Of a stretch of DNA of 30,947 nt, positions 8,479-17,644 are shown piece by piece. Location of the stretch: the NCBI GenBank assembly GCA_049290495.1, contig JBATNV010000178.1, positions 1 through 30,947 of the forward strand, given 5' to 3'. Source of the DNA: SHZI01 sp049290495 (GTDB lineage: Bacteria; Pseudomonadota; Gammaproteobacteria; Steroidobacterales; GCA-2729495). The stretch's first letter is position 1. Each line of letters begins with the position of its first letter. The notes below the pieces were generated by a model. That model was not told where the DNA came from and ran no database searches. It saw only the letters and a list, made by a program, of their open reading frames with translations. A program made the translations under genes and the position numbers.

Positions 8479-9642
8479 ATGTACATCAATTTCTGGTACC
8501 CCATCATCCGCAGTGAAGATCTCGGCGCGGGGAAACCTGAGAAATCGATGGTACTGGGGCTCAACTTCGTCGCCTACCGCGACAGTCAGGGCAAAGCCCA
8601 CGTCCTGAGCGACACCTGTACGCACCGCGGCGCTTCTCTCGGCGGCGCATGGGAGCTCGGCGACAAGCCGCGAATCATCGACGACTGCATCGTGTGCCCT
8701 TATCACGGCTGGGAGTTCGGCCCGGACGGCGAGTGCAGGAATATCCCGTCAATCGGCTACGGCAAGAAGGTGCCGCCGCGCGCCAGGATCGATGCCTATC
8801 CGGTCCAGGAGAAGTACGGCATCGTCTTTGCCTTCCTTGGCGACCTGCCCGAAAGGGATCGCCCACCACTGCTGGCGGTTGAGGAATACGGTGCGGAGGG
8901 CTGGCGGGCGAACTCGGTTCTGGTGCTCGATGTCGACTACTACTATGAGCGCTCCATCGAGAACGGCCTGGATCCGGCGCATAACGAGTTCGTGCATCCC
9001 ACCCATGGCCTCAAGGCAGTCAACCGCGACACCTATCACGTCCGCGAGTACGACGTGACTGATCACCCGCAGGGCTGGGGCATGTGGTTCATACACCGCT
9101 TCAGTGCACCGGGTCTTACCGATCCGACCTGGAAATCAGTGGATGTCGGCAGCAAGGCACCTGGCGAACTGTTCGCCGGCAGCGGCACGCATGGCCCCAA
9201 CACGATGGTGACGGAGATCAATGTCGGCAGTGGCAATAAATTCCGGCAGTACTTCTTCGAGCAACCGGTTGACCAGGGCCGGACGCGAATCTTCTTCCTC
9301 AACATGCGCAACTTCATGCTGGGCGAGGAACACGACGGGCCAATCCATACCCGTAACAAGGTCATCGCCAAACAGGATATCGAGATACTCATCGACGTTT
9401 ACCCGCCGCGCACACCGACCAGCAACATCAGGGAAGTACTCACACCTTCAGACAAGGCCGTGGTGAGCTATCGCGAGTGGCTGTCGAAATTCGATGAACG
9501 GGGCTGGCGGATCGACTGGGACGACTTCAGCCGACGCAACGGCAAGGACACCGGTTTCGCAATCCCCAGCCCGGCCCGGCGGATCAGCGGCAACTGGGTG
9601 CTCGAAGCTGTACCGTTGCTCCGGAATCGCGCTGCGCACTGA
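8479..9642 (+). CDS. Rieske non-heme iron oxygenase, alpha subunit (copy 1)
   Basis: This 387-residue oxygenase component has the Rieske [2Fe-2S] ligands C47-x-H49 and C73-x2-H76 (SDTCTHRG and CPYHGW). The gap between the pairs is 23 residues, longer than the common 15-17. The catalytic domain has the mononuclear iron site D165, H168 and H173 in NGLDPAHNEFVHPTHG, where D165 would bridge electron transfer between subunits, and a probable Asp ligand in IAKQDIEIL near the C-terminus. Such enzymes hydroxylate or demethylate aromatic or cyclic substrates using electrons from a separate reductase. No reductase is in the window and the substrate is unknown. AGGAG at 8468-8472 lies six bases before the ATG. 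The gene is the third of the kinase-regulator operon, and a clear paralogue lies at 12831-14030. Confidence 0.93.
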   Translation: MYINFWYPIIRSEDLGAGKPEKSMVLGLNFVAYRDSQGKAHVLSDTCTHRGASLGGAWELGDKPRIIDDCIVCPYHGWEFGPDGECRNIPSIGYGKKVPPRARIDAYPVQEKYGIVFAFLGDLPERDRPPLLAVEEYGAEGWRANSVLVLDVDYYYERSIENGLDPAHNEFVHPTHGLKAVNRDTYHVREYDVTDHPQGWGMWFIHRFSAPGLTDPTWKSVDVGSKAPGELFAGSGTHGPNTMVTEINVGSGNKFRQYFFEQPVDQGRTRIFFLNMRNFMLGEEHDGPIHTRNKVIAKQDIEILIDVYPPRTPTSNIREVLTPSDKAVVSYREWLSKFDERGWRIDWDDFSRRNGKDTGFAIPSPARRISGNWVLEAVPLLRNRAAH

Positions 9643-9650
9643 GCTGCCGG

Positions 9651-10931
9651 CTAGGCGGTGCCCTGCGGTAACGGTGCGATGAATACCGGCGCAAAGCCGC
9701 CACCCGGTGTGCGAAAATTTGTCGTCTGTCCGGCATACAGGCGCGCAGCAAGCAACTGGATGCTGCCGTCGTAAACGAAGGCACGGATATCAAACTTCAG
9801 ATCAGTACGGGTACCGTCCAGCCGCACGGCGCGCTCGCTGGCCGGCGCAATCTCCTGCGCTACGTAATCGGCAGCGAGGATTTCACCCCAGACGCGTCGC
9901 GTCAGTTTGTCACCGCGATAGGCGGCCTTGCTGCCATAGCCACGCGCCGGCTTGAAAAACAGCTCACGACGCCGACTCCACAGCTCTGCGCCACGCTCCG
10001 CACTCACGCTGACCGTAGCTGGAATCCCTGACCGGAGCTCAGTGCAGAGTGCTGAGGCAATGCCCAGCTCTGCCAGTTTTTCCGGATCGCTCAGCAGCAC
10101 CAGATTACGTTTATCGGCATACAAGGCGTGGGCATGCGGATGCGGCGTCAGCACGACGGCACCCGCCGCATAGGCGTCACGCAGCGCGGCGTGCTGCGGC
10201 GCCTCGAGATAGAAATCGACCAGCCGGTTGTACACCAGGTCGATCCTGAGACCGGCATGCCACAGGCTGCCGTCGCGCCACTCCAGCGCAGCTGCATCAG
10301 CGATCACCGCTTCAATGCCATGCTGCCTGAACAGCCGCCTGAACAACTGGAACTCCGGATAGAGATACTGTGCCGGCGGATCGTCATCGACGATGGCAAT
10401 GCGGGTGAGCGGTGCATCACCACGCTGCAGACGCCAGTCGTGACGAAATGACGTGAGGAACGACTCTTCGATCGACTCCAGATCGGTCGGCGAAAGCAGC
10501 GCATTGCCGACTTCGGCACAACAGACCTGCTGCGCACGAGCCAGCGCGACGTTGAGCAGTGGCCCCCCGGCGTTGGTATTGATCTCGATGAGCTGTGGAC
10601 CCTGCGGCCCAAGATGAAAATCGAAACCCATGAATACGCTGCGCGGGCCCGGATCCGTGCGCGCCATCTCCGGCGCACGCTCAAGCACCGCAGTCCGGTA
10701 GCCGGGGACCCTCACTACAGTCTCGACTGCAGCGATGATCGACGCCATATGCTCCAGCTGCTGCTGCGAAATAAACACCGCCGTCGCGGAGAACATGTGC
10801 GGGCGAGTGCGGGTAATCTCGGCGGCCAGCCCGGCCAGCGCCGCCTCTGATTCGAGCTGCGCCCGCAACCGGTCCGGATCGAGCGTGCGGCAGTCGCAGG
10901 CACTGTTGAGGCTGTTGTCGTAGTGGGTCAT
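9651..10931 (-). CDS. ATP-grasp-like enzyme of unknown substrate
   Basis: This encodes a 426-residue cytosolic protein. The C-terminal half carries features of an ATP-grasp ligase/kinase fold: FFKPARGYGSKAAYRG (a flexible glycine-rich loop with an ATP-contacting Lys), YVAQEIAP, LKFDIRAFVYDG, and a final metal-site-like stretch TTNFRTPGGGFAPVF. The N-terminal half contains VFMGFDFHLGPQGPQLIEIN and TNAGGP, resembling the substrate part of glutathione- or peptide-forming ATP-grasp enzymes. The N-terminus has several cysteines (SACDCRTL). It lies 33 bases after prfC on the same strand and is probably co-transcribed with it. It ends 8 bases from the end of the convergent oxygenase gene. The reaction is likely an ATP-dependent amide or ester bond formation; I cannot name the substrate. 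Confidence 0.65.
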   Translation of the reverse strand: MTHYDNSLNSACDCRTLDPDRLRAQLESEAALAGLAAEITRTRPHMFSATAVFISQQQLEHMASIIAAVETVVRVPGYRTAVLERAPEMARTDPGPRSVFMGFDFHLGPQGPQLIEINTNAGGPLLNVALARAQQVCCAEVGNALLSPTDLESIEESFLTSFRHDWRLQRGDAPLTRIAIVDDDPPAQYLYPEFQLFRRLFRQHGIEAVIADAAALEWRDGSLWHAGLRIDLVYNRLVDFYLEAPQHAALRDAYAAGAVVLTPHPHAHALYADKRNLVLLSDPEKLAELGIASALCTELRSGIPATVSVSAERGAELWSRRRELFFKPARGYGSKAAYRGDKLTRRVWGEILAADYVAQEIAPASERAVRLDGTRTDLKFDIRAFVYDGSIQLLAARLYAGQTTNFRTPGGGFAPVFIAPLPQGTA

Positions 10932-10964
10932 GGTCTTGAAAGCTCAGGCGCGTTGCAGAACTTG

Positions 10965-12584
<1,620 letters not shown>

Positions 12585-12830
12585 AAGGGCGCGAAGGATA
12601 GCATCCCGACAGCTTGTTACCGGGGGTCGACGAGAGCACAGCGACTTTTATCAGAAAATAAGGAAAGGGAAAGACATGCCTCCATCAAGTACGTACTTGT
12701 GCCAACTGGAGCGATTACCATCCGGCCACAATGCTGGTGGCGAACAATATTCTCTGGCAGCATTACCGACAGCGACGAGACCTGTCGCATTCCTCATTTA
12801 TTGCCATCAATAAAAAGACGAGGTGTCTTA
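12585..12830. promoter_or_regulatory. Divergent intergenic leader between prfC and oxygenase copy 2
   Basis: This is one of the longest gene-free stretches in the window (246 bases). It must hold promoters for prfC (minus) and the second oxygenase (plus), but I see no strong -35/-10 pair. An A/G-rich tract at 12661-12674 looks like a strong ribosome site in front of a short ORF (12676-12813). A six-pair hairpin, CGACAG (12767-12772) with CTGTCG (12782-12787) and a nine-base loop, lies inside that ORF. A second ribosome site, AGG at 12821-12823, serves the oxygenase ATG at 12831. Confidence 0.4.
12676..12813 (+). CDS. Possible 45-residue leader peptide upstream of oxygenase copy 2
   Basis: An ATG at 12676 follows a strong A/G-rich site (AGGAAAGGGAAAG, 12661-12673) and opens a 45-codon frame ending in TAA at 12811-12813, 17 bases before the oxygenase start. 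The peptide (MPPSSTYLCQLERL at the start, VAFLIYCHQ at the end) has no membrane segment or known motif. The good ribosome site and its position argue for translation. The lack of any recognisable protein character argues for a chance frame in a leader. Coupling of its translation to the oxygenase is possible but speculative. Confidence 0.25.
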   Translation: MPPSSTYLCQLERLPSGHNAGGEQYSLAALPTATRPVAFLIYCHQ

Positions 12831-14030
12831 ATGTATATCAACTTCTGGTATCCGATTATCCGGAGCGAAGACCTGGGCTACGACCAGCCCCAGAAAGTTC
12901 GAGTGCTCGGCGTTGATCTGGTCGCATTTCGCAACAAGGAGGGCGACGCTGCCGTATTGAGCGATACCTGTACTCATCGTGGCGCGTCGCTCGGTGGTGC
13001 GTGGTCCCAGGGCAATACCAAGCGTGTCATTGACGGCTGTATCGTTTGCCCCTACCACGGCTGGGAGTTCAACAGCGACGGCGTCTGCGTGAATATTCCC
13101 TCCATCGGCTACGGCAAGAAGGTCACCGCACGCGCCAAGGTCGATTCCTATCCGGTACAGGAAAAGTACGGCATCGTCTTCGCGTTCCTGGGCGATGAGC
13201 CTGAAGCGACACGAATTCCGCTGCTGAATGTCGAGGAATATGGCCAGCCAGGCTGGCTGGCCAATGAAGTACTGGTCCTTGAAGTGCCCTACCACTACGA
13301 GCGTTCAATCGAGAACGGCATCGACCCGGCACACAACGAGTTCGTGCACCCGACTCACGGCCACCAGGCTATCGACCGGGCAAAATACGCGGTTCGCGAC
13401 TACAAGACCGAGGATCATCGCCAGGGCTGGGGCTTCTGGTTCATGCATTTGTTTGATGCACCGCCCCTGCCGCAGAAAGGTCACGAAACATCGCCTGATG
13501 CCGACACGCCGTGGGGCGATACGCGGACGAAGGAAAGCCAGGCCTATGTCGGTGGTGGCACCTACGGCCCGAACATGATGCCGACCTACATCAACATCGA
13601 TTCAACCAAGATGTTCCGGCAGTATTTCTTCGAGGCGCCGGTGGATGAGAACAATACGAAGATATTCTTCCTGAACATGCGCAATTTCCTGCTGGATCCG
13701 AAGCACAACGGTCCGATCCATGCACGAAACAAGGTCATTGCCGGTCAGGACATCCAGATTCTGTCCACCATGAATCCGACAAGTACGCCAATTAACCCAA
13801 CGAAAGAAGTTCTGACGCCGTCTGATGCTGCTGTTGCAGCCTACCGCGGATGGCTGGAGAAGTTCGACGACAAGGGCTGGCGCATCGATACGGACAAGTT
13901 CTATGCCCTGCATGGCAAGCACAAGGCATTCGCGATCCCGTGCCCGGCACGCCGGACCACAGGAAACTGGGTCCTTGATCCCGTTCCGCTGATCAAGGAT
14001 CGCGCCACTCGCCGGCAGATCGAGGACTGA
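12831..14030 (+). CDS. Rieske non-heme iron oxygenase, alpha subunit (copy 2)
   Basis: This 399-residue protein is a close paralogue of the oxygenase at 8479-9642, sharing long identical stretches such as SDTCTHRGASLGGAW, CIVCPYHGWEF, IPSIGYGKKV and FRQYFFE. It has the same Rieske ligands with the same long 23-residue gap, the same iron site in NGIDPAHNEFVHPTHG, and VIAGQDIQIL near the end. It differs mainly by an insertion of about a dozen residues after the FMHLFDAPPL segment, near the likely substrate pocket, and by a charged C-terminal extension (DRATRRQIED). I start it at the ATG at 12831, seven bases after AGG in GACGAGG. An upstream in-frame extension to 12699 has no family similarity. 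It stands alone with its own leader and ends before a strong hairpin. No reductase is nearby. Confidence 0.93.
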   Translation: MYINFWYPIIRSEDLGYDQPQKVRVLGVDLVAFRNKEGDAAVLSDTCTHRGASLGGAWSQGNTKRVIDGCIVCPYHGWEFNSDGVCVNIPSIGYGKKVTARAKVDSYPVQEKYGIVFAFLGDEPEATRIPLLNVEEYGQPGWLANEVLVLEVPYHYERSIENGIDPAHNEFVHPTHGHQAIDRAKYAVRDYKTEDHRQGWGFWFMHLFDAPPLPQKGHETSPDADTPWGDTRTKESQAYVGGGTYGPNMMPTYINIDSTKMFRQYFFEAPVDENNTKIFFLNMRNFLLDPKHNGPIHARNKVIAGQDIQILSTMNPTSTPINPTKEVLTPSDAAVAAYRGWLEKFDDKGWRIDTDKFYALHGKHKAFAIPCPARRTTGNWVLDPVPLIKDRATRRQIED

Positions 14031-14052
14031 AGTCTGACTAGGGTAGAAACCA

Positions 14053-14085
14053 CGGCGGCACGGTCAGCCAAAGTCCGTGCCGCCG
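14053..14085. terminator. Perfect 11-bp hairpin shared by convergent genes
   Basis: CGGCGGCACGG (14053-14063) and CCGTGCCGCCG (14075-14085) are exact inverse complements around an 11-base loop. The hairpin sits between oxygenase copy 2 (ends 14030) and the minus-strand methyltransferase (ends 14089). No T run follows on the plus strand. On the minus strand the following bases read TGGTTTCT, only mildly T-rich. It probably serves both genes. Confidence 0.65.
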
Positions 14086-14088
14086 ACG

Positions 14089-14976
14089 CTACCGGGGCCG
14101 ACGAAAACGCAGCACCACCTGATCGGTCTGACCGCGTATAGCCGGATCGAATACCGGACGGCTGCCGTCATCAGCGGGATTCCGCAGCACATCGCTTTCG
14201 CCATCGAGCACAAATCCTGCCGCCTGCAGATCCCGCTTGAGCAGCCCAGGATCGATACGATGTAAAGCCACCGCCGCTTCCGGCAAGGTACCGGGAGCTG
14301 CCGCATGATCCACCACGCCGAGCACAGCGCCCGGCCGCATGCTGGCAAAAATCACCGCCAGCATTTTCGGCCCATCGATGCGTGACCAGCCAATTTTTTC
14401 ATCGACCATATAGATGTCGTGATAGGCATCCGTCATCAGCACGGCATCAAATGTGTTGGCCGGGAGGCTCAGTTCATTGTTCCCCGAGACCAGCTGCTCG
14501 ACGTTGGGCAGACGACCGCCCGCATAGCGTGTCGCCAGCTCGTCTTTGGAAAACTGCAGGTATGGCGTGTTGTTGTAGGCGACGACGCGGCCCTGTGGAC
14601 CGACCAGGTACGACAGGATCTCGGCGTAGTAGCCGCCGCCGGAGTAGAAATCGAGCACTGTCATTCCGGGCCCTATACCGAAGAAACGCAGCACCGCAGC
14701 AGTCTCGCGTGAACTATCCCGCGCACGATCCGCAGCTGGCCGCTGCTCGTTCTCCAATGCCGACAGCACCGCCAGTTCAGCGGGATCGACCAACTGCGGG
14801 CGACTGCCCGGCGGCTTGACCGCTGCCTCGGACATCAGCGGCGGTTTCGGCTGGGTCGATGCATCGCGCGCGGAGCCCGCCAGTTCCGCAGAACGCTGCG
14901 GATCGAGAACCGGCCCGCCTGGCGTGCAGGCCAGCATAGACAAGCTCATCACCACACAGAAGATTCGCTGACTCAT
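14089..14976 (-). CDS. Lipoprotein SAM-methyltransferase-like protein (COG4798-type)
   Basis: This 295-residue protein begins with a lipoprotein signal: a hydrophobic stretch ending SMLACTPGG, where the Cys at about residue 17 would be lipidated. A linker rich in Pro and Ala follows. From about residue 95 there is a class I SAM-dependent methyltransferase fold: motif I MTVLDFYSGGGYYAEIL, then GRVVAYNN, and motif IV-like FDAVLMTDAYHDIY, with VVDHAAAPG later. The combination of export signal and methyltransferase is known for the predicted methyltransferases of COG4798 but is puzzling, because SAM is cytoplasmic. It ends next to the shared hairpin and lies 30 bases after a membrane protein gene, so the two probably form an operon. 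Substrate unknown. Confidence 0.8.
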   Translation of the reverse strand: MSQRIFCVVMSLSMLACTPGGPVLDPQRSAELAGSARDASTQPKPPLMSEAAVKPPGSRPQLVDPAELAVLSALENEQRPAADRARDSSRETAAVLRFFGIGPGMTVLDFYSGGGYYAEILSYLVGPQGRVVAYNNTPYLQFSKDELATRYAGGRLPNVEQLVSGNNELSLPANTFDAVLMTDAYHDIYMVDEKIGWSRIDGPKMLAVIFASMRPGAVLGVVDHAAAPGTLPEAAVALHRIDPGLLKRDLQAAGFVLDGESDVLRNPADDGSRPVFDPAIRGQTDQVVLRFRRPR

Positions 14977-15006
14977 GATTCTTACTCCCAGGCCCCTGCA
15001 GACAAT

Positions 15007-15660
15007 CTACTCGCTTGGCTCGTCCGGTACGACCGGCCCGCCCTCGGGCACGACAGGAAAGAGCCGCGTGAAATGCACCATCGTCACCGCCATCGAGGCA
15101 AAGACCAGTACCTTGCCGAGATAGAGAAGAGGCGGACCCACAAGACTGAGCGGCACCAGCAACAGCAACATACCCGGCAGCATGCCGGCTAGCAGCCATG
15201 GCCAGCGCTGCGCCCGCCACAGCCCAACGCCACAAGCCAGGAACATCGCAAATACGAGCCAGGCCACGACAGGAATTGCCGTCGGCTGCACCCCGAACTT
15301 CAGCATGCCCGGCAACTGATAGATCAGCATGAGTACGGCCAGAATGCAGACCGATCCATGCCCCCAGTCGATCTTTGCCCAGGCAAAACCCACGCGACGG
15401 CAAAGCGTAGCCAGGGCAAAGAGCGACAGCGGCAGCGTGATAAGCCCCAATTTCAGCGCCAGGGTACCCAAACCACTGGCTGACTCACTCGCACCCGTCC
15501 AGAGTCCGAGACCGGCAGCCAACAGCTCGATCGGCAAGGCAGCCAGTGGCAAAAGCACAAACAGGATCATCGCCGAGCGACTCAGCTGCCACTGGAGGAA
15601 GGTCCAGAGCGCCATGGCCAGACTGACGCCGGCCAGCAACAGTACGAGCAGCGAATACAT
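15007..15660 (-). CDS. Integral membrane protein of unknown function
   Basis: This encodes 217 residues with about seven hydrophobic segments (for example MYSLLVLLLAGVSLAMALW, LKLGLITLPLSLFALATL, PVVAWLVFAMFLACGVGLW and VLVFASMAVTMVHF) and a Pro/Glu-rich tail (VVPEGGPVVPDEPSE). I place the start at 15660, where GGAG lies six bases upstream on the minus strand; an ATG four codons earlier (15672) is possible. The much longer upstream frame (to 15969) overlaps the helicase gene and is not believable. I do not recognise a family. The downstream lipoprotein methyltransferase is likely co-transcribed, which hints at a joint membrane-related role. Confidence 0.75.
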   Translation of the reverse strand: MYSLLVLLLAGVSLAMALWTFLQWQLSRSAMILFVLLPLAALPIELLAAGLGLWTGASESASGLGTLALKLGLITLPLSLFALATLCRRVGFAWAKIDWGHGSVCILAVLMLIYQLPGMLKFGVQPTAIPVVAWLVFAMFLACGVGLWRAQRWPWLLAGMLPGMLLLLVPLSLVGPPLLYLGKVLVFASMAVTMVHFTRLFPVVPEGGPVVPDEPSE

Positions 15661-15797
15661 CGCGGACTCCATGTGGATTTGAGCTTCAGTATCCCTGCGT
15701 TGATGTGCGCCGGAAAGACCTGAAGCGGAAATCTGCAGCCTGCCGTGGCACAATTCGCGCCCCGGCCTGCCCGGAACCCGCCCTGTTGAGGCCACCA
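15661..15797. promoter_or_regulatory. Divergent region upstream of the DEAD-box helicase
   Basis: This gap of 137 bases lies between the membrane protein (minus) and the helicase (plus) and should contain both promoters. A ribosome site GAGG at 15788-15791 sits six bases before the helicase ATG. DeaD-type genes often have long regulated leaders, but this one is short, and I see no clear promoter boxes or cold-box motif. Confidence 0.35.
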
Positions 15798-17612
15798 ATG
15801 TCCGTTTCGCCCCCTGCCCCGCCTGCTGATGCCAGCAGCTTTCTTGAACTCGGCCTGCCCGAGCCGCTGCTGCGTGCCCTCGCAGATGTAGGCTACGAAA
15901 CGCCGTCACCGATCCAGGCAGCCACCATTCCGGCGCTGCTCGCCGGCCGCGACATGCTCGGTCAGGCACAAACCGGCACCGGCAAGACAGCCGCCTTTGC
16001 CCTCCCGATCCTCGCCAGGCTGGATCTCAAGCGTTACGGTCCCCAGGCGCTGGTGCTGACACCGACGCGCGAACTGGCCATCCAGGTCGCCGAAGCCTTC
16101 CATCGCTATGCACGCCACCTGCCCGGCTTTCATGTGCTGCCGATCTATGGCGGCCAGGCCTACGGCCCGCAGCTCGGTGGCCTGCGACGCGGTGCGCATG
16201 TCGTGGTCGGCACGCCAGGACGGGTGATCGATCATCTGAACCGTGGCACGCTGGATTTGCGCAACCTCAGCTGCCTGGTGCTCGACGAAGGCGACGAAAT
16301 GCTGCGCATGGGCTTCATCGATGATGTTGAAGCCGTGCTGACCAAGTCACCGGAAGGCCGGCAGATCGCGCTGTTCTCGGCCACCATGCCAGCCGAGATT
16401 CGCCGTATCGCCAAAAAGCACCTGTCGGATCCGGCCGAGATCACCATCAAGAACAAGACCTCGACTGCAGCGAATACCCGCCAGCGCTACTGGATGGTAA
16501 GCGGCATGCAAAAGCTCGATGCCCTCACCCGTATCCTTGAAGTCGAGCCCTTCGATGGCATGATCATCTTTACGCGCACCAAGATCGCCACCGATGAACT
16601 GGCGCAGCGACTTGAAGCGCGCGGTTTTGCCGCGGCGGCCCTGAACGGCGACATGGCGCAGGCCCAGCGCGAACGCACCATCGCACGGCTCAAAAGCGGC
16701 GACCTGGATATCCTCGTAGCGACCGACGTCGCAGCCCGTGGCCTCGATGTGGACCGAATCAGCCACGTCGTCAACTTCGACATCCCGCACGACACCGAGG
16801 CCTATATTCACCGCATCGGGCGCACCGGCCGTGCCGGCCGCAAGGGCGAAGCGATCCTGTTCGTCAGCAACCGCGAACAGCACCTGCTGCGCTCGATAGA
16901 GCGCGCGACCCGCCAGCCGATCGAACCGATGACCCTGCCGAGTGTTTCAGCAGTCAACGACCAGCGCATCATGCGTTTCAAACAGAAGATCACGGCGGCG
17001 CTGGCCAGTGCGCAGGCAGCGACTTACCGGCAGATCATCGAAGAGTACGAAATCGAACATGGCACCCCGGCGCGCGACATCGCCGCGGCGCTAGCCTGTA
17101 TCGCCCAGGGTGCTTCGCCGCTGCTGGTCGCTGAGCCGGCACGGCCAGCGCGACCCGAGCGCACACCCAGACCGGCTCCGCCAGCGCGACCGGTCCGGTC
17201 CGAGCGCCCTGTGAGCTCGCCGCTGGAGCGGGCCAAACGACCGGATTCGGCGCAGGCAGACCAGCGCCCGCCGCGCTCCCAGGCAGCGGTCAGGCAAGGC
17301 ATGATTCGTTACCGTCTCGCCGTCGGCCATCAACATGGCGTGAAGCCGGGTAATATCGTCGGCGCAATCGCCAATGAGGCGGGACTCGAAAACCAGTACA
17401 TCGGTCGGGTCGACATCCGCGATGACCATTCGCTGATCGACTTGCCTGAAGGCATGCCACGGGAGGTTCTGCGCCATCTGAAAACCGTATGGGTCGTCGG
17501 CCAGCAGTTGCAGATCAGGCCGGACGGCTCGCCCTTTGCAGCCAACGCGCCCGAAGCTCGCGAAAAGCCACGCAAAAAAGGCAAACTGGGCAAACCCGCA
17601 CAAAAAACCTGA
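15798..17612 (+). CDS. deaD: DeaD/CsdA-type ATP-dependent RNA helicase with variant motif DEGD
   Basis: This 604-residue protein carries the helicase motifs in order: Q motif (FLELGLPEPLLRALADVGY to SPIQ), motif I AQTGTGKT (57-64), Ia PTRELAIQ, GG, Ib TPGR, motif II, III SAT in LFSATMP, IV IIFTRTK, V TDVAARGLD, and VI HRIGRTGR. Motif II reads D163-E-G-D166 instead of DEAD. A DbpA-like RNA-binding domain follows at about residues 495-570 (RYRLAVGHQHGVKPGNIVGA, then VWVVGQQLQI), after a linker rich in Pro and Arg; the tail is basic. Domain order and length match DeaD, which unwinds RNA in ribosome assembly, mRNA turnover and cold adaptation. The start at 15798 is supported by GAGG six bases upstream; the upstream frame to 15705 lacks similarity. 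Confidence 0.93.
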   Translation: MSVSPPAPPADASSFLELGLPEPLLRALADVGYETPSPIQAATIPALLAGRDMLGQAQTGTGKTAAFALPILARLDLKRYGPQALVLTPTRELAIQVAEAFHRYARHLPGFHVLPIYGGQAYGPQLGGLRRGAHVVVGTPGRVIDHLNRGTLDLRNLSCLVLDEGDEMLRMGFIDDVEAVLTKSPEGRQIALFSATMPAEIRRIAKKHLSDPAEITIKNKTSTAANTRQRYWMVSGMQKLDALTRILEVEPFDGMIIFTRTKIATDELAQRLEARGFAAAALNGDMAQAQRERTIARLKSGDLDILVATDVAARGLDVDRISHVVNFDIPHDTEAYIHRIGRTGRAGRKGEAILFVSNREQHLLRSIERATRQPIEPMTLPSVSAVNDQRIMRFKQKITAALASAQAATYRQIIEEYEIEHGTPARDIAAALACIAQGASPLLVAEPARPARPERTPRPAPPARPVRSERPVSSPLERAKRPDSAQADQRPPRSQAAVRQGMIRYRLAVGHQHGVKPGNIVGAIANEAGLENQYIGRVDIRDDHSLIDLPEGMPREVLRHLKTVWVVGQQLQIRPDGSPFAANAPEAREKPRKKGKLGKPAQKT

Positions 17613-17644
17613 AACCACCATCGCTACAGGACAAAGAGGCTCTT

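Noticed and set aside
12699..12830. N-terminal extension of oxygenase copy 2
   Set aside because: The extra 44 residues have no counterpart in copy 1, and a good ribosome site precedes the ATG at 12831.
15673..15969. Upstream extension of the membrane protein gene
   Set aside because: It overlaps the start of the helicase gene in antisense and is unlike a signal or membrane segment; GGAG supports the start at 15660.
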